Origin: Cladopsammia gracilis
Lineage: Eukaryota > Cnidaria > Anthozoa > Scleractinia > Dendrophylliidae
NCBI GenBank assembly: GCA_022457155.1
Contig: JAJGOT010000099.1
Coordinates: 1,046,001 to 1,110,000, forward strand
Length of the DNA: 64,000 bases
Reading direction: 5' to 3'
Shown: positions 53,501 to 64,000 of the stretch, piece by piece
Position numbering within the stretch: the first letter of the stretch is position 1
Layout of the letters: the number at the start of each line of letters is the position of its first letter
Translations under genes and position numbers: made by a program
The notes under the pieces: model-generated
What the model was told of the DNA's origin: nothing
The model's input: only the letters and a program-made list of their open reading frames with translations
Databases searched by the model: none

Positions 53501-55810
53501 GTAGCATCAAGCATCGTGTGGCAAGGTCTCAAGAGACATGCATTGGTGTGATGCAGCTAATTTTTGTACAATATTTAAACTATTATCGCTTTCACTCCCA
53601 GACTCAATTATGGAGACATGTAGTCACGATACGAACTACGGTAGCTCTAACGGTTGAGTCTGTGGACGAAATTCTGTGGTGTGACTATTCAAACGAAACC
53701 TCTTTGGCATTACTTTTGTATGGATTAACAATTTGTTTTTCAATATTTCACAAAATGAAATTTGGAATTTATCGTGAATTTTGGCACTCTTGGGCATCAA
53801 AGGGTAAAGAATCTAAATTAAAGGCAAATAAAAACGAGTTTCGTTTCCGAGTGTCCGTGATAATGATCAACAAATTATCATATCAAGAAGCGTTATTGCT
53901 TTCAAGTCACATTACCGAAAATGTCGAGAATGTCAGTCGTTTAATTTTAACTCCCCCAAATTAGCGTTTGTATTGTCCTTGAACGAAGTTAGCAATTTCC
54001 ACTTTCTATCCGCCATTATCTTGAGTAGCGGGTCTGATGTACGTTTGGCCGGTTGAATAATTGCATACTGGTTAGAAGTCTCGGGGTGGGGAGGGGACTA
54101 CGTGCTGCCCAAACGGGTGTGGGGATCCATTTTAGTCTGAAAATGGTATAGAATTTGCCAATTTAGGTCTGAAAATGCCGGGTTAGTGACTTGCCAGGAT
54201 TGTAGAGGATCCGAGCCAGACGAGTTCCAACGTGTTTATCACATACATATGTATGAACTTAGTAACATCTTGTACCTGAACAAATCTGGTCGTGCCAGCT
54301 GAAATATTTTACAAACAAATATTATAAGTAAGTGTGTTATTGTCTTTTTTTGGCTGAAGCAGATCAGTCATGGATCCAGAGTACAAGCAACGGGATTCTC
54401 GTATACGGTGCTTGCCATTTATCCAGTTCCAACGCAGTGAACACAACTGAATGCAAAAACTGATATAAACATACTTTCCTGTGATTGGCTCCATAAGAAA
54501 TTATTTTACATGCAATATTTGCTAACAGTTATGAAAAGAAATTTAAAACATATTATAATTCAACGAATACATGTAAATCTAAAATAAACTACGATAAAAC
54601 GAAAGATACTAATAATAAAAGAAGACAACATAGCTGACGAGACACTGAACGTATAATTAACGTCTGTCAAATACTTGGACAAATACTTGGACAATTGCTG
54701 TATTGTATATTTCAACAGGTTTTTCTTACTAGGTCTTTCAATATCAAAGATAGCATTCCACAGTTTTTCTTAGAATATTAAAAGAAAAAAAAATGGTTTC
54801 TACTTATTTTTTTATGTAATACAAATACAATGTAGATGAATAATTGGTAAAATGGAAGGAGCATCCGTGTTGAAACTTACAAAAGATTAGAATTTAGCTC
54901 AATTTTGCGGTACATGTTGCCTACTGTCTTCATTGCTTATTTTAATTTATTTAAGGGCGAGATAATCACTATGATGGTTCCAGTTTAGGTAACTACGATA
55001 TTTGACATTTGACATTTGATTTGCTTCTTTTGATTCATGAAAGACATATTATTGCACTGTTATCATGATTTTTGGTTGATTTTCTGGACAAAATTCATAA
55101 ATGGCGGTCGAGTTATTGTTCTTTTATATTAATACTAATAAGCCTACCAGGCCTCGTTAGCATGTGCAAAATTCAAAATAAGTTTTGCTCTAAAATAAGG
55201 CTAGGTAGGTTAAATTGACATGAATATGAAAGAATAACAAATCGCTTTAACACTGTACATGACACAGAAGCTCGGTTTTATTAAGCTATGACTCCCACCT
55301 TCTTGATGATGCAAATCCATTTTCCTTCGTGACATGGCGGTCAGGGACAGAGTATAGACGGTATATATCATGGTGTACAGTTCTAAATTCTATTCTTAGT
55401 TGTAAAATCGCCACTGGAGAGCACCTAGCCTAGACGGCCCGATATCAAAGCTAAAAACAGAACAATTATATAAACTTTTTGTTAAAGATTGAGGTACCAA
55501 CCTCAGAAAAACCTCCAAGCATTTATGGCCTAGTCGCGATTTTTTACAAACTTTGATATTGGCACGTGACCTATTGTATGGTTTGTAATTTGTTTCTCAC
55601 GGTGGTGCAACTGGTGTCCTTTATTTTTATTTGTTTTCTTGCCATAAATTTGCCCAGCAAAGCAAGTCGAGGAAGTTTACTTTTTAATTTATAAAATGTC
55701 TGAACATTGATATCACGAGTGAAATTAACCGCATAAACGGTTTTTTCGGCGCATTGCGCTCCGTTGTCGCGGCTTCGCCGCTCAAACTCTGCGGTTTTCA
55801 ATAATAAAAA
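53500..55810. repeat. Segmental duplication, diverged copy 1
   Basis: Shares ordered blocks with 59860-61180 and 62600-64000: a TTTCCGAGTG...ATCAATAAAT.../TATCAAGAAGCGTTAT block, TTAGCTCAATT...CCTACTGTCTT, and GGTG...ACCGGTGTCCTTTATTT. The 148-codon frame at 53518-53964 falls in a shared block but is broken in the other copy, which argues against coding. Confidence 0.6.
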
Positions 55811-56107
55811 AACCCCTCTGGCACCCAGGGTAGGTGGTCACCATCCAAAATGGTCCAACCGTGGAAACCCCGAGGCTCCGATTTAGCTAGTGCGCTGAGC
55901 TCTCTGAGTGAGCACAAAAGAACTTGACGGCGAAGATCAAAGGAAATGTGACATCTTTAGTTATCAACTTTTACCGCCTCTGGTTCTTGTTTGATGACGA
56001 CTTTTATTTTTATGATACCATAAAATTGCTTAGCGCGTGTGCGCAAAAAATGCTTACCAATCAAAATATTTTGCCGTCTGGCCAATGGCTATCCTTAAGA
56101 GAAAAGA
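55811..56107. other. No gene seen
   Basis: Linker between the duplicated segment and the tandem array. Confidence 0.3.
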
Positions 56108-57190
56108 GGGACTGAAAGTATATCTAACACACCGCAAACACAGTTTTCATTCTCCACTGGGTTGCCAATTGCTGTATTCTTACAGGGTTGATTATTGTTG
56201 AAGAACATAAAGTGAAGTTATGTTCTTTTAGTTCCCTCGTTTTAAAACTGACACTTCACAATATGGTTGTTGTTTGATCTAACTTACACAAGTAGAAGTG
56301 ATATTTCAATTGCATGTACGTGTCAGCGCGTTTTTGCCCATCCGTGAACCACAGACGGGAAAAAGCTCTTGATTCTGATATAACAAACCATACATTACTA
56401 AAAAGGAAAGGCTTTGGCCTTTCGTTTCTTAACCCACATGGAGGCGAATGTAAAAAAAAGAGGACTGTAAAAAAAAAAGGAATGTAAAAAAAAGGGACTG
56501 AAAGTATATCTAACACACCGCAAACACAGTTTTCATTCTCCACTGGGTTGCCAATTGCTGTATTCTTACAGGGTTGATTATTGTTGAAGAACATAAAGTG
56601 AAGTTATGTTCTTTTAGTTCCCTCGTTTTAAAACTGACACTTCACAATATGGTTGTTGTTTGATCTAACTTACACAAGTAGAAGTGATATTTCAATTGCA
56701 TGTACGTGTCAGCGCGTTTTTGCCCATCCGTGAACCACAGACGGGAAAAAGCTCTTGATTCTGATATAACAAAACCATACATTACTAAAAAGGAAAGGCT
56801 TTGGTCTTTCGTTTCTTAACCCACATGGAGGCGAATGTAAAAAAAAGGGACTGAAAGTATATCTAACACACCGCAAACACAGTTTTCATTCTCCACTGGG
56901 TTGCCAATTGCTGTATTCTTACAGGGTTGATTATTGTTGAAGAACATAAAGTGAAGTTATGTTCTTTTAGTTCCCTCGCTTTAAAAATGACACTTCACAA
57001 TATGTTTGTTGTTTGATCTAACTTACACAAGTAGAAGTGATATTTCAATTGCATGTACGTGTCAGCGCGTTTTTGCCCATCCGTGAACCACAGACGGGAA
57101 AAAGCTCTTGATTCTGATATAACAAACCATACATTACTAAAAAGGAAAGGCTTTGGCCTTTCGTTTTTTAACCCACATGGAGGCGAATGT
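56108..57190. repeat. Tandem repeat of about 353-386 bp, three copies
   Basis: Copies begin GGGACTGAAAGTATATCTAA at about 56108, 56494 and 56847 and end GGAGGCGAATGTA. Copy 1 is longer because of an A-rich linker (about 56450-56490). Near-identical, so recent. A diverged single relative lies at about 61290-61480. Confidence 0.92.
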
Positions 57191-58153
57191 ATGAAAGTGC
57201 GGAAATTGAACAGGCGCGCACGTGCGACTCAGTTGATGTTTCGTTTTGTTACAGTGATGGGGGCGGTATGCACGAGTCGTATCTTAAATTGTCAGAAATT
57301 TTGAAAGAAACCCATAAAAGGTGCCAGAAGCTGTTTTGTGCGTATGGCTCAAATTAATTTTAACTTCTTTGAGTTACCAATTGTTTCTGAAAAGTTGTTC
57401 CTGTTTGTCAGCATATTTTTCTAGCTTAATATCCTAAGCGGTATCAGAATTTATTATATACATACTGAGATTTACACACCAGAAAACTATGGGATAAAAA
57501 TCGTCCCTTCACGTATGGCAAGCCATCCTATTGGTCATACGATTTTCCTCACTAGTGAAGAATATCGTATGACCAATCAGAATCGCGATACGACATTTTT
57601 CACTAGTGACAAAAATCGTACGCGGGAATTCCCGCCATTTAGTGTGCCTTCGCCCTCCTTGAAGGCCTCGAAGAAATTCATTCATGGCGACAAAAGGGTT
57701 TAAAGTTCTATCACTTCAATGAAAAATGCGGATTTCTGCGGACCTAAAGAAAAGAACTTTAACAGATTTTGCTGAAAGGGAAAATATACGTTTAACAGGA
57801 GAAAGAATAAGGCTAAATGAAGCTAAAAAAAGCAATTAAATCGCCAAACGTGCAAACAAGTTTAAACTCTCGCCATTTGTTGTTGTTATCAAAGCGGCAA
57901 AAACTTTAAAACACAGGTACGCAAACTTGCTTTGTTTTTGTCGTAAAGTGTCTTATTATGTATAGTCTTGTTATAGTTTTGGAAAAAATTATTGTCGTGG
58001 TTATTTTTGTTAGATGTGTGAATTCGGTGAATTTTTCCACTTGAAAGTTGAGTCTGGCAATAAACCAAGAACCCTTCTACTGAAGTGTTGATAATTTAAT
58101 CGTTTCGTCTTGTTCTTCTGTTGTGTAAATCTCAGTATGCATATAACAAACAA
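57191..58153. other. No gene seen; small inverted pair
   Basis: An inverted pair near 57530-57590 (ATTGGTCATACGATTTT / AATATCGTATGACCAAT) with CACTAGTGA words suggests a short MITE remnant. No coding evidence. Confidence 0.4.
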
Positions 58154-58303
58154 GTTACTTCACGGTTCGTTTGCATGTACGATTTTTATTCACTCGTTGG
58201 AAAGAATCACAAACTCACTCGCTCGCAAAGCCTCGCTCGTTCGTTTGTGATTCTTCCCAACTCGTGAATAAAAATCGTACGCGCTCACCAACCGTGAAGT
58301 AAC
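58154..58303. mobile_element. 150-bp MITE
   Basis: Ends GTTACTTCACGGTTCG and the complement of CCGTGAAGTAAC. Inner GTACGATTTTTATTCAC and AGAATCACAAAC pair with their complements. The centre holds CTCGCTCGCAAAGCCTCGCT. Confidence 0.8.
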
Positions 58304-58374
58304 CTCTATATCCCTGACAGTGGTCATTTTCGATTCAAACACCCTTAGTGGTACCACTCCACGAATTTTAGAGG

Positions 58375-58562
58375 GGCGGTTCTCTGGAATAGTCTATCAA
58401 ATACTATTAAAGGACAGGCAAGCCTGAAATCGTTTATATCATATTTGGAATTTAGTATAATTGTAATGACCATATTTATTTAATATTGTATTTTTCATTG
58501 CATGGAAGAGCATTTTTATGAATGGGATTCCGTGACTAAATAAAGTGATTGATGATTGATGA
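58375..58562 (+). mobile_element. LINE 3' end with (GATTGAT)n tail
   Basis: The frame GAVLWNSLSNTIKGQASLKS then FISYLEFS resembles the C-terminus of CR1/L2-type ORF2. A 3' UTR with ACTAAATAAAG and a GATTGATGATTGATGAT tail follows. It interrupts a copy of the repeat found at 58955-59340, between GAATTTTAG and GATCACCCCC. Confidence 0.65.
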
Positions 58563-58600
58563 TCACCCCCGTTGCCCCCCCCCCCCCCCCCCCCCCTTCC
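58563..58600. repeat. Poly-C tract
   Basis: A C-rich run of about 20 following GATCACCCCCGTTG; the same position in sister repeat units also carries C-runs. Confidence 0.85.
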
Positions 58601-58919
58601 TCCCCCTCCCCTTTTGATTGAAGCTTGCAAGTGCATCATCATGATCATCATCAACTTTTTTTAAAACCACGGTAATTACATCAGGCATTAACAATTTAAT
58701 GTAAAACTACAACTTAATACGAAACTATGTATGAATTAATCTTCTATAATTTAAAAATATAGCTAACTATAAAAGGAAAGTAAACTTAAATAAAGTCTGT
58801 TTTACATAAATGCCGTGTCGGAAGTAATTAAGAATCGTCGGAAATTAGTCAGAGATGTTGCTTGCCTAGCAGCTGAAAGTAGACGGTTCCAGAGGACTGC
58901 ATCACTATAGGCAAAGCTA

Positions 58920-59345
58920 ATAGGGTTAATACCCTAAAAGGTATCTGAATAACTCTGAAAGTGGTTATTTTCGATTCAAACACCCCTAGTGGTACCACAT
59001 CACAAATTTTAGCCCCTAAAAGGTACGATGATCACCCCCGTCACACCCCCCCCCCCCCCCCCCCTCCCTGTACGTCCGAGGGTTAATACCCTAAAAGGTA
59101 TCTGAATAACTCTGACAGTGGTCTTTTTCGATTCAGACACCCTTAGCGGTACCATGCCACGAATTTTAACTCCTACAAGGTACAATGATTACCCCCCTCC
59201 CCCCCCCCCCCCCCACCCCTTGTACGTCCGAGGGTAAAATTAATACCCTGAAAGGTATCAGAATGCCTCTAACAGTAGTCATTTTCGATTCAAACACACT
59301 TAGTGATACCAAGCCACGAATTTTAACTCCTAAAAGGTAGGACTG
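58920..59345. repeat. Tandem repeat of about 157 bp with internal poly-C tracts
   Basis: Units share TTAATACCCTAAAAGGTATC, then CTCTGACAGTGGTC, TTTTCGATTCA, ACACCC(T)TTAG, GGTACCA, ACGAATTTTA, and a C-run (59048-59064 and 59196-59214). Further copies lie at 58310-58375 (broken by the LINE) and, inverted, at 62171-62335. Confidence 0.85.
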
Positions 59346-59859
59346 ATCTCTCCGGTCACTTTTAAATGGGAGTTCACCCCCCTGCCCCTTGGGGCTTTTC
59401 ATCTTTTCACGGCAGTAATTACTGTCTTGGATTGAGAATATAGACAAGGCTTGGGACGAGCTGGTAAAAAATACCTTCGAGATGTTGCACAAAAAGACAC
59501 ACGAATGAATTTTGAAATTTTGAAATGTTCTACGTCTTTAGGTATTAGCCTTGCTTTGTACTGTGATGCGATTTTATCTCTATTTCTAGTATATTTTTGG
59601 CTGACTAAATCTTCTCCAGCAGCATTTTCTTTCGCGGTCCTTTGTTTCTTATTTATTTGAAATAGTCACAGCACTGTCCAGTTCTCCTCCACGAAAAAGA
59701 ATCATCAGACTCTCACGGTACTGCAGTCTATTTTCCATAAGAATCATGTCTTGAATCCAGTAAAAAATATGCTCAAAAACGCCGTTCTAAGACAACCAAT
59801 TGCTGTTATACAAAATTTAAACTATTTATTAATGAATTTGAAAGGCAAATTAGTCAAGT
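59346..59859. other. No gene seen
   Basis: Overlapping frames on both strands (59166-59660) have no domain signature. Linker between the tandem array and the next segmental copy. Confidence 0.35.
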
Positions 59860-61180
59860 TTCAGTTTCCGAGTGCCCCCGATAACAATCAATAAATCGTA
59901 TCAAGAAGCGTTATAATTGCTTTACGGTCATGGAACCGAAAATGTTAAGAATGTCAGTCAGTCCTTTGTCGTCTATAACTGCCCTTAGAACGAACCCACG
60001 TGTCACTTGAAAATGAATACAAGTGTTGCAAAGCAGCCATTTTCGGTTACTGTTCAACAGATGTCAATGTCGAAAACAAATTTAATATTAACTAATAGGT
60101 AAAGAAAGAAATAATTAAAATACAAGAAATAAAATGAAAATAAACCAACCACTAAAAGTCAGTACAATTAACGTATGTAAGTCTGTCAAATGAAACCATG
60201 GATTATTCAATATTATAGCAATCTTCTTCAAATATTTTAAAAGGTAGCGTCTCGGTATTGCAGATATTTAAACTGGTTTTTCATAAATTTATTAATATCA
60301 GTTGGAATAGCATGCGTTGCACAGTTTTGCTTCAGATCTTAAAAACGAGTTTCTTCCGTACAGAAGTAACGTAGGGGTAGAATAATATTTTAAAGGAGTG
60401 GCTATGTTGCAACGAATTATCTCAATTTAGCTCAATTGTTAATTATGCCTACTGTCTTATTTATTTTGGGGGCTATATATACTATGAATGTTATGTTTCT
60501 AATCGAGTAAATAGCTTTTAATCGGTATTCCAAGATATATGACATATCCTCTGAATCAAGAAAGATAAATCATAAATTTTAGTTATAAAGAAGTTAATTC
60601 TTCTGAATAAAATTCATGTCACACATCGTAGTTATAGCATAGTTAAAATAAAAGCATTATAACACTGAAGAGCACCGTAGACGGCCCAATATTAACGCAC
60701 GTGTTGACCTTCGACGTACAAACCTTAAGAGCTCTATTACATGCATGAATACATGGACTTGTCACGAATGTTTTAGTAATTAAGAAACACTAAATTTTAA
60801 ACCTAACTCTGATGCACCATGGCATAATTCGTTTCTTCTCTCTCGGTGGTGAGACCGGTGTCCTTTATTTTCCTTGTTATTTCCTTCTTGTGGATAATGG
60901 CGAAGGGCGTGTTCTTTATAAGGTGAGATCTGATCATGAATATCGCAGGCATTTTTTTCATTATTTTAAATTAAGATAAAAATAGTACGTTTCAAATGCA
61001 TAGAGGATAAAGATGTAGAGTGTATAAAAAAATTAATTTATCATTATGTCGAAATCGCATAGCCACTTGTCAGAATTTAGATGAGAGCGCACAAACGTTC
61101 ACGAAATCGCATGATAAGCTGCAAGTCAGCAGAAAACGGAAACATAATCTATTGTAAACTCTTAGAGGTTCTGGCGCTCC
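59860..61180. repeat. Segmental duplication, copy 2
   Basis: About 60040-61180 is highly similar to 62600-64000, sharing TCGGTTACTGTTCAACAGAT, AACTGGTTTTTCATAAATTT, TTTTGGGGGCTATATATACT and CATGCATGAAT(A/G)CATGGAC. More distant similarity to 53500-55810. Confidence 0.85.
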
Positions 61181-62037
61181 TTTATCCCTGTCTATCCTTT
61201 ATCTTTGAGTGATAAAGAACGTGCGAAAAGAAAAGAGAAAAAGAAGGAAGTTTAACAGAACATTTAGTAAACTTTCAGCGTTTTTATACTGACATTTTAG
61301 TATGGTTGTTGTTTGATTTCACCGAGATAAGAGGAAGTTGAATATTTCCGTTGTTAGCGCTTTCAGCAATGCATCACAGACGGGAAAGCGCAGTGGATTG
61401 ATATTATGGATCTCGATATATTACTGACAAGGAAAACCTTTCATTGACTTGTGGTTTAAAACAAGGAGCCCAATTTATGACAGTGCGGAAGTTGAATGGT
61501 CGCGTACGTGCAAATAGCATCGAAGCGTTGCTTTTTCGGTTAACAGTTACGTTCGAAACTTTGCGTGGTGACCTCTGAGTTAAAATTCTATCTATCGGAT
61601 CTTTGACGGTTATGTATACCTGCCAAGTCTCACGCCTTAGGCGTGAGTCTCACGCCTGCGAGTCCAAAACTCCGATCTCACGCCTAATCACGCCTATGGA
61701 GCAATTTCTCACGCCTGACTTACAGATTTGAGCTATCAGCCTTAACTGATCGCATGATCCAATTAAAAATATAGTTACGTTAAGTTCATAAAAATAGCAC
61801 TTTTTTGTAGGTTTTTATCGTTCTGAACACTGGCCATCCGCGGTCAAAGATAACGAATACTAGTTTCTGTGCACTGGAAGAGTATTTGTTAACAAAACTG
61901 GACCATTATTTTAAGGTTTCCATTGAAACAAATATGTTTTTTTTTTTGGTCTTTCAAAATGATACTAAAAATAGGTGACATAGCCCCTTTGAAAACAGAA
62001 CTCAGCGCAGAATGAAAGTGATAAACTTGTCGCAATC
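61181..62037. other. No gene; cluster of TCACGCCT octamers
   Basis: 61290-61480 resembles the 56.1-57.2 kb tandem unit. 61636-61723 has six forward TCACGCCT or close forms plus an inverted AGGCGTGA within 90 bp. Confidence 0.5.
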
Positions 62038-62170
62038 ATGTATATTTTCATGGAGCGTCTGAGCGTTTCCAGTTGTGATCTGCAAAGCTCGAGATGGACG
62101 CGCAAAGCGGCGATCACGCGACTGCTTCATTCATCAGCGTTTGCTTTGCTGCCTTCCTCGATGGACTCGC

Positions 62171-62335
62171 GTAAAAATACGGATACACCCGGGGGAGACT
62201 CCCATATAAAAATAACGGGGGGGGGGGGGGTGCACGTCGTACCTTTTAGGAAACACAATTTGTATATTGGTACCGCTTATGGTGCTAAAATCTCAAATGA
62301 CTACCGTTAGAATCATCGCGGTACCTTTTAGGGTA
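62171..62335 (-). repeat. Inverted copy of the 157-bp unit with poly-G tract
   Basis: Read on the minus strand it shows the CCTAAAAGGTACC and poly-C elements of the 58.9-59.3 kb array. The G-run is at about 62217-62230. Confidence 0.65.
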
Positions 62336-62397
62336 TGAAGCCGAAAGATATGACAGAATATGAGCATGTCTTGTTGATTGATGCCTCGTAGGAGTGA

Positions 62398-62505
62398 AGA
62401 TAATAATAATAATAATAAATTTATATAGCGCTAATACTATAAAATAATATTCAAAAGCGCTTAACAATAAGAGAAAAGTTAAAATAAGATTAAAAATTAA
62501 ATATT
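62398..62505 (-). mobile_element. LINE 3' UTR and tail, minus strand
   Basis: On the minus strand: TTAAGCGCTTTTGAATATTA...TAGCGCTATATAAATTTA, then an (ATT)n tail. Resembles the GCGC...ATTATT 3' end at 14849-15112. Coding remnant not identified. Confidence 0.5.
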
Positions 62506-62599
62506 CAAACCATTGTTCACTGAATTTGAGCCACGCCCACAAAAACAGATCCTGGTACCTTTGGGGTGTTTTACGACAATTTCCGATAAGAATCCCCGT

Positions 62600-64000
62600 C
62601 ATTTTTAAATGAAAGTTTTCGGTTACTGTTCAACAGATGTCAATGTCGAAAACCTGGTATAGAAAGAAATAATTAAAATACAACGAAAAAAATGAAAATA
62701 AACCAACCTCGACTAAACACTAAAAGTCAGTACAATTAATGTATGCAAGTCTGTCAAATCAGACCATGGATTATTCAATATTATAGCAATCTTCTTCAAA
62801 TATTTTAAAAGGTAGCGTTTCGTATTGCAGATATTTAAACTGGTTTTTCATAAATTTATTAATATCAGTTTATTAATATCAGTTGCACAGTTTTGCTTCA
62901 CTGGGATCTTAAAAACGAGTTTCTTCCATACAGAAGTAACGTAGGGGTAGAATAATATTTTAAAGGAGTGGCTCTGTTGCAACAAATTATCTCAATTTAG
63001 CTCAATTGTTAATTATGCCTACTGTCTTATTTATTTTGGGGGCTATATATACTATGAATGTTATTTTTCTAATCGAGTAAATAGCTTTTAATCGGTATTC
63101 CCAGATATATGACAAATCTTCTGAATCAAGAAAGATAAATCATAAATTTTAGTTATAAAGAAGTTAATTCTTCTGAATAAAATTCATGTCACACATCGTA
63201 GTTATAGTATAGTTAAAATAAAAGCATTATAACACTGAAGAGCAACGTAGACGGCCCAATATTAACGCTAGTGTTGACCTTCGACGTACAAACATTAAGA
63301 GCTCTACTACATGCATGAATGCATGGACTTGTCACGAATGTTTTAGTAATTAAGAAACACTAAATTTTGGACCTAACTCTGATGCACCATGGCATAATTC
63401 GTTTCTTCTCTCTCGGTGGTGAGACCGGAGTCCTTTATTTTCCTTGTTATTTCCTTCTTGTGGATACGTGGCGAAGGGCGTGTCCTTATGGCGAGATCTG
63501 ATCATGAATATCGCAGGCATTTTTTTCATTATTTTATATTAAGATAAAAATAGTACGTTTCAAATAGTTTACATAGAGGATAAAGATGTAGAGTGTATAA
63601 AAAAAATAATTTATCGTTATGTCGAAATCGCATAGCCACCATTTATTATTTAATGGACCAGTTATGAATTTGGATGAGAGCGTACAAACGTTCACGAATA
63701 TCTGATCATGAATATCGCAGGCATTTTTTTCATTATTTTAAATTAAGATAAAAATAGTACGTTTCAAATGCATAGGGGATAAAGATGTAGAGTGTATAAA
63801 AAATAATTTATCGTTATGTCGAAATCGCATAGCCACCATTTATTATTTAATGGACCAGTTATGAATTTGGATGAGAGCGCACAAACGTTCACGAAATCGC
63901 ATGATAAGCTGCAAGTCAGCAGAAAACGGAAACATAATCTATTTTAAACTCTTGGCGGCTCTGACGCTCCTTTATCCCTGAGTGATAAAGAACGTGCGAA
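62600..64000. repeat. Segmental duplication, copy 3 (runs off the window)
   Basis: Close to copy 2 (60040-61180), with a 19-bp direct duplication near 62862-62885 (TTTATTAATATCAGTT twice) and the internal tandem duplication at 63497-63896. Confidence 0.85.
63497..63896. repeat. Tandem duplication of about 204 bp
   Basis: Two copies (63497-63700 and 63701-63896) begin TCTGATCATGAATATCGCAG and end near CGTTCACGAA. Absent from copy 2 at 60.9-61.1 kb, so it arose after that duplication. Confidence 0.9.

Noticed and set aside
53518..53964. 148-codon plus-strand open frame
   Set aside because: The homologous stretch in the copy at 59860-59960 has frame-breaking changes, so it behaves as non-coding duplicated DNA.
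1..64000. A prokaryote-type operon, defence system or phage region
   Set aside because: Split genes with canonical GT-AG introns, LINE and Penelope elements, tRNA-derived repeats and animal extracellular domains rule this out.

Overview
This is about 64 kb of AT-rich, intron-bearing animal DNA. The gene content points to a cnidarian, most likely an anthozoan such as a stony coral. The main protein theme is a same-strand (minus) cluster of secreted proteins that join a PAN/Apple domain to a fibrinogen-like domain of the contactin-associated-protein type; I know this family to be expanded in anthozoans. Splice sites, reading phases and domain order were read by eye, and nothing was searched against a database. 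The species cannot be named from the window.

Layout of the cluster. Gene A (about 1-3994, cut by the window start) and gene B (8775-11605) are two-exon paralogues: signal peptide plus PAN in exon 1, fibrinogen-like domain in exon 2. A truncated copy (28598-28905) carries only the C-terminal half of the fibrinogen-like domain. Gene C (30124-35924) has four exons (signal peptide, PAN, EGF, fibrinogen-like) that sum to a clean 367-residue reading frame. A fifth unit, D, shows only a first exon (39938-40034), a duplicate of gene C's signal-peptide exon with the same donor and phase. The only other well-supported gene is an intronless minus-strand gene (47581-49173) for a 530-residue two-helix membrane protein with three PPxY motifs and a possible PDZ ligand at its end.

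The rest is a dense landscape of mobile and repetitive DNA. A 9-bp satellite (12.7-18.8 kb) has been entered by two LINEs: a short 3' fragment, and a 3.4-kb 5'-truncated element with an unbroken reverse transcriptase frame. A rearranged Penelope-like remnant follows and carries a well-formed hammerhead ribozyme (19455-19497). Three elements are flanked by TTAA (544-1203, 21171-22189, 51402-51624), piggyBac-like. For the second, the empty site can be read in a paralogous repeat at 37 kb. Many fold-back/MITE elements occur (5.6, 7.2, 10.2, 11.0, 12.4, 19.8-20.5, 23.9, 26.9-28.0, 28.1, 36.4, 39.0, 41.5, 44.3, 46.2 and 58.2 kb). At two places (5.9-7.8 kb and 25.7-26.7 kb) tRNA-like Pol III modules sit in the arms of large inverted repeats. 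A 5S-rRNA-like sequence lies near 31.5 kb.

From about 49.2 kb to the end I see no supportable gene. That stretch is built of diverged segmental duplications (53.5-55.8, 60.0-61.2 and 62.6-64.0 kb), tandem repeats (56.1-57.2, 58.9-59.3 and 63.5-63.9 kb), MITEs and LINE tails. Many long open frames in the window are artefacts of satellites whose unit length is a multiple of three.
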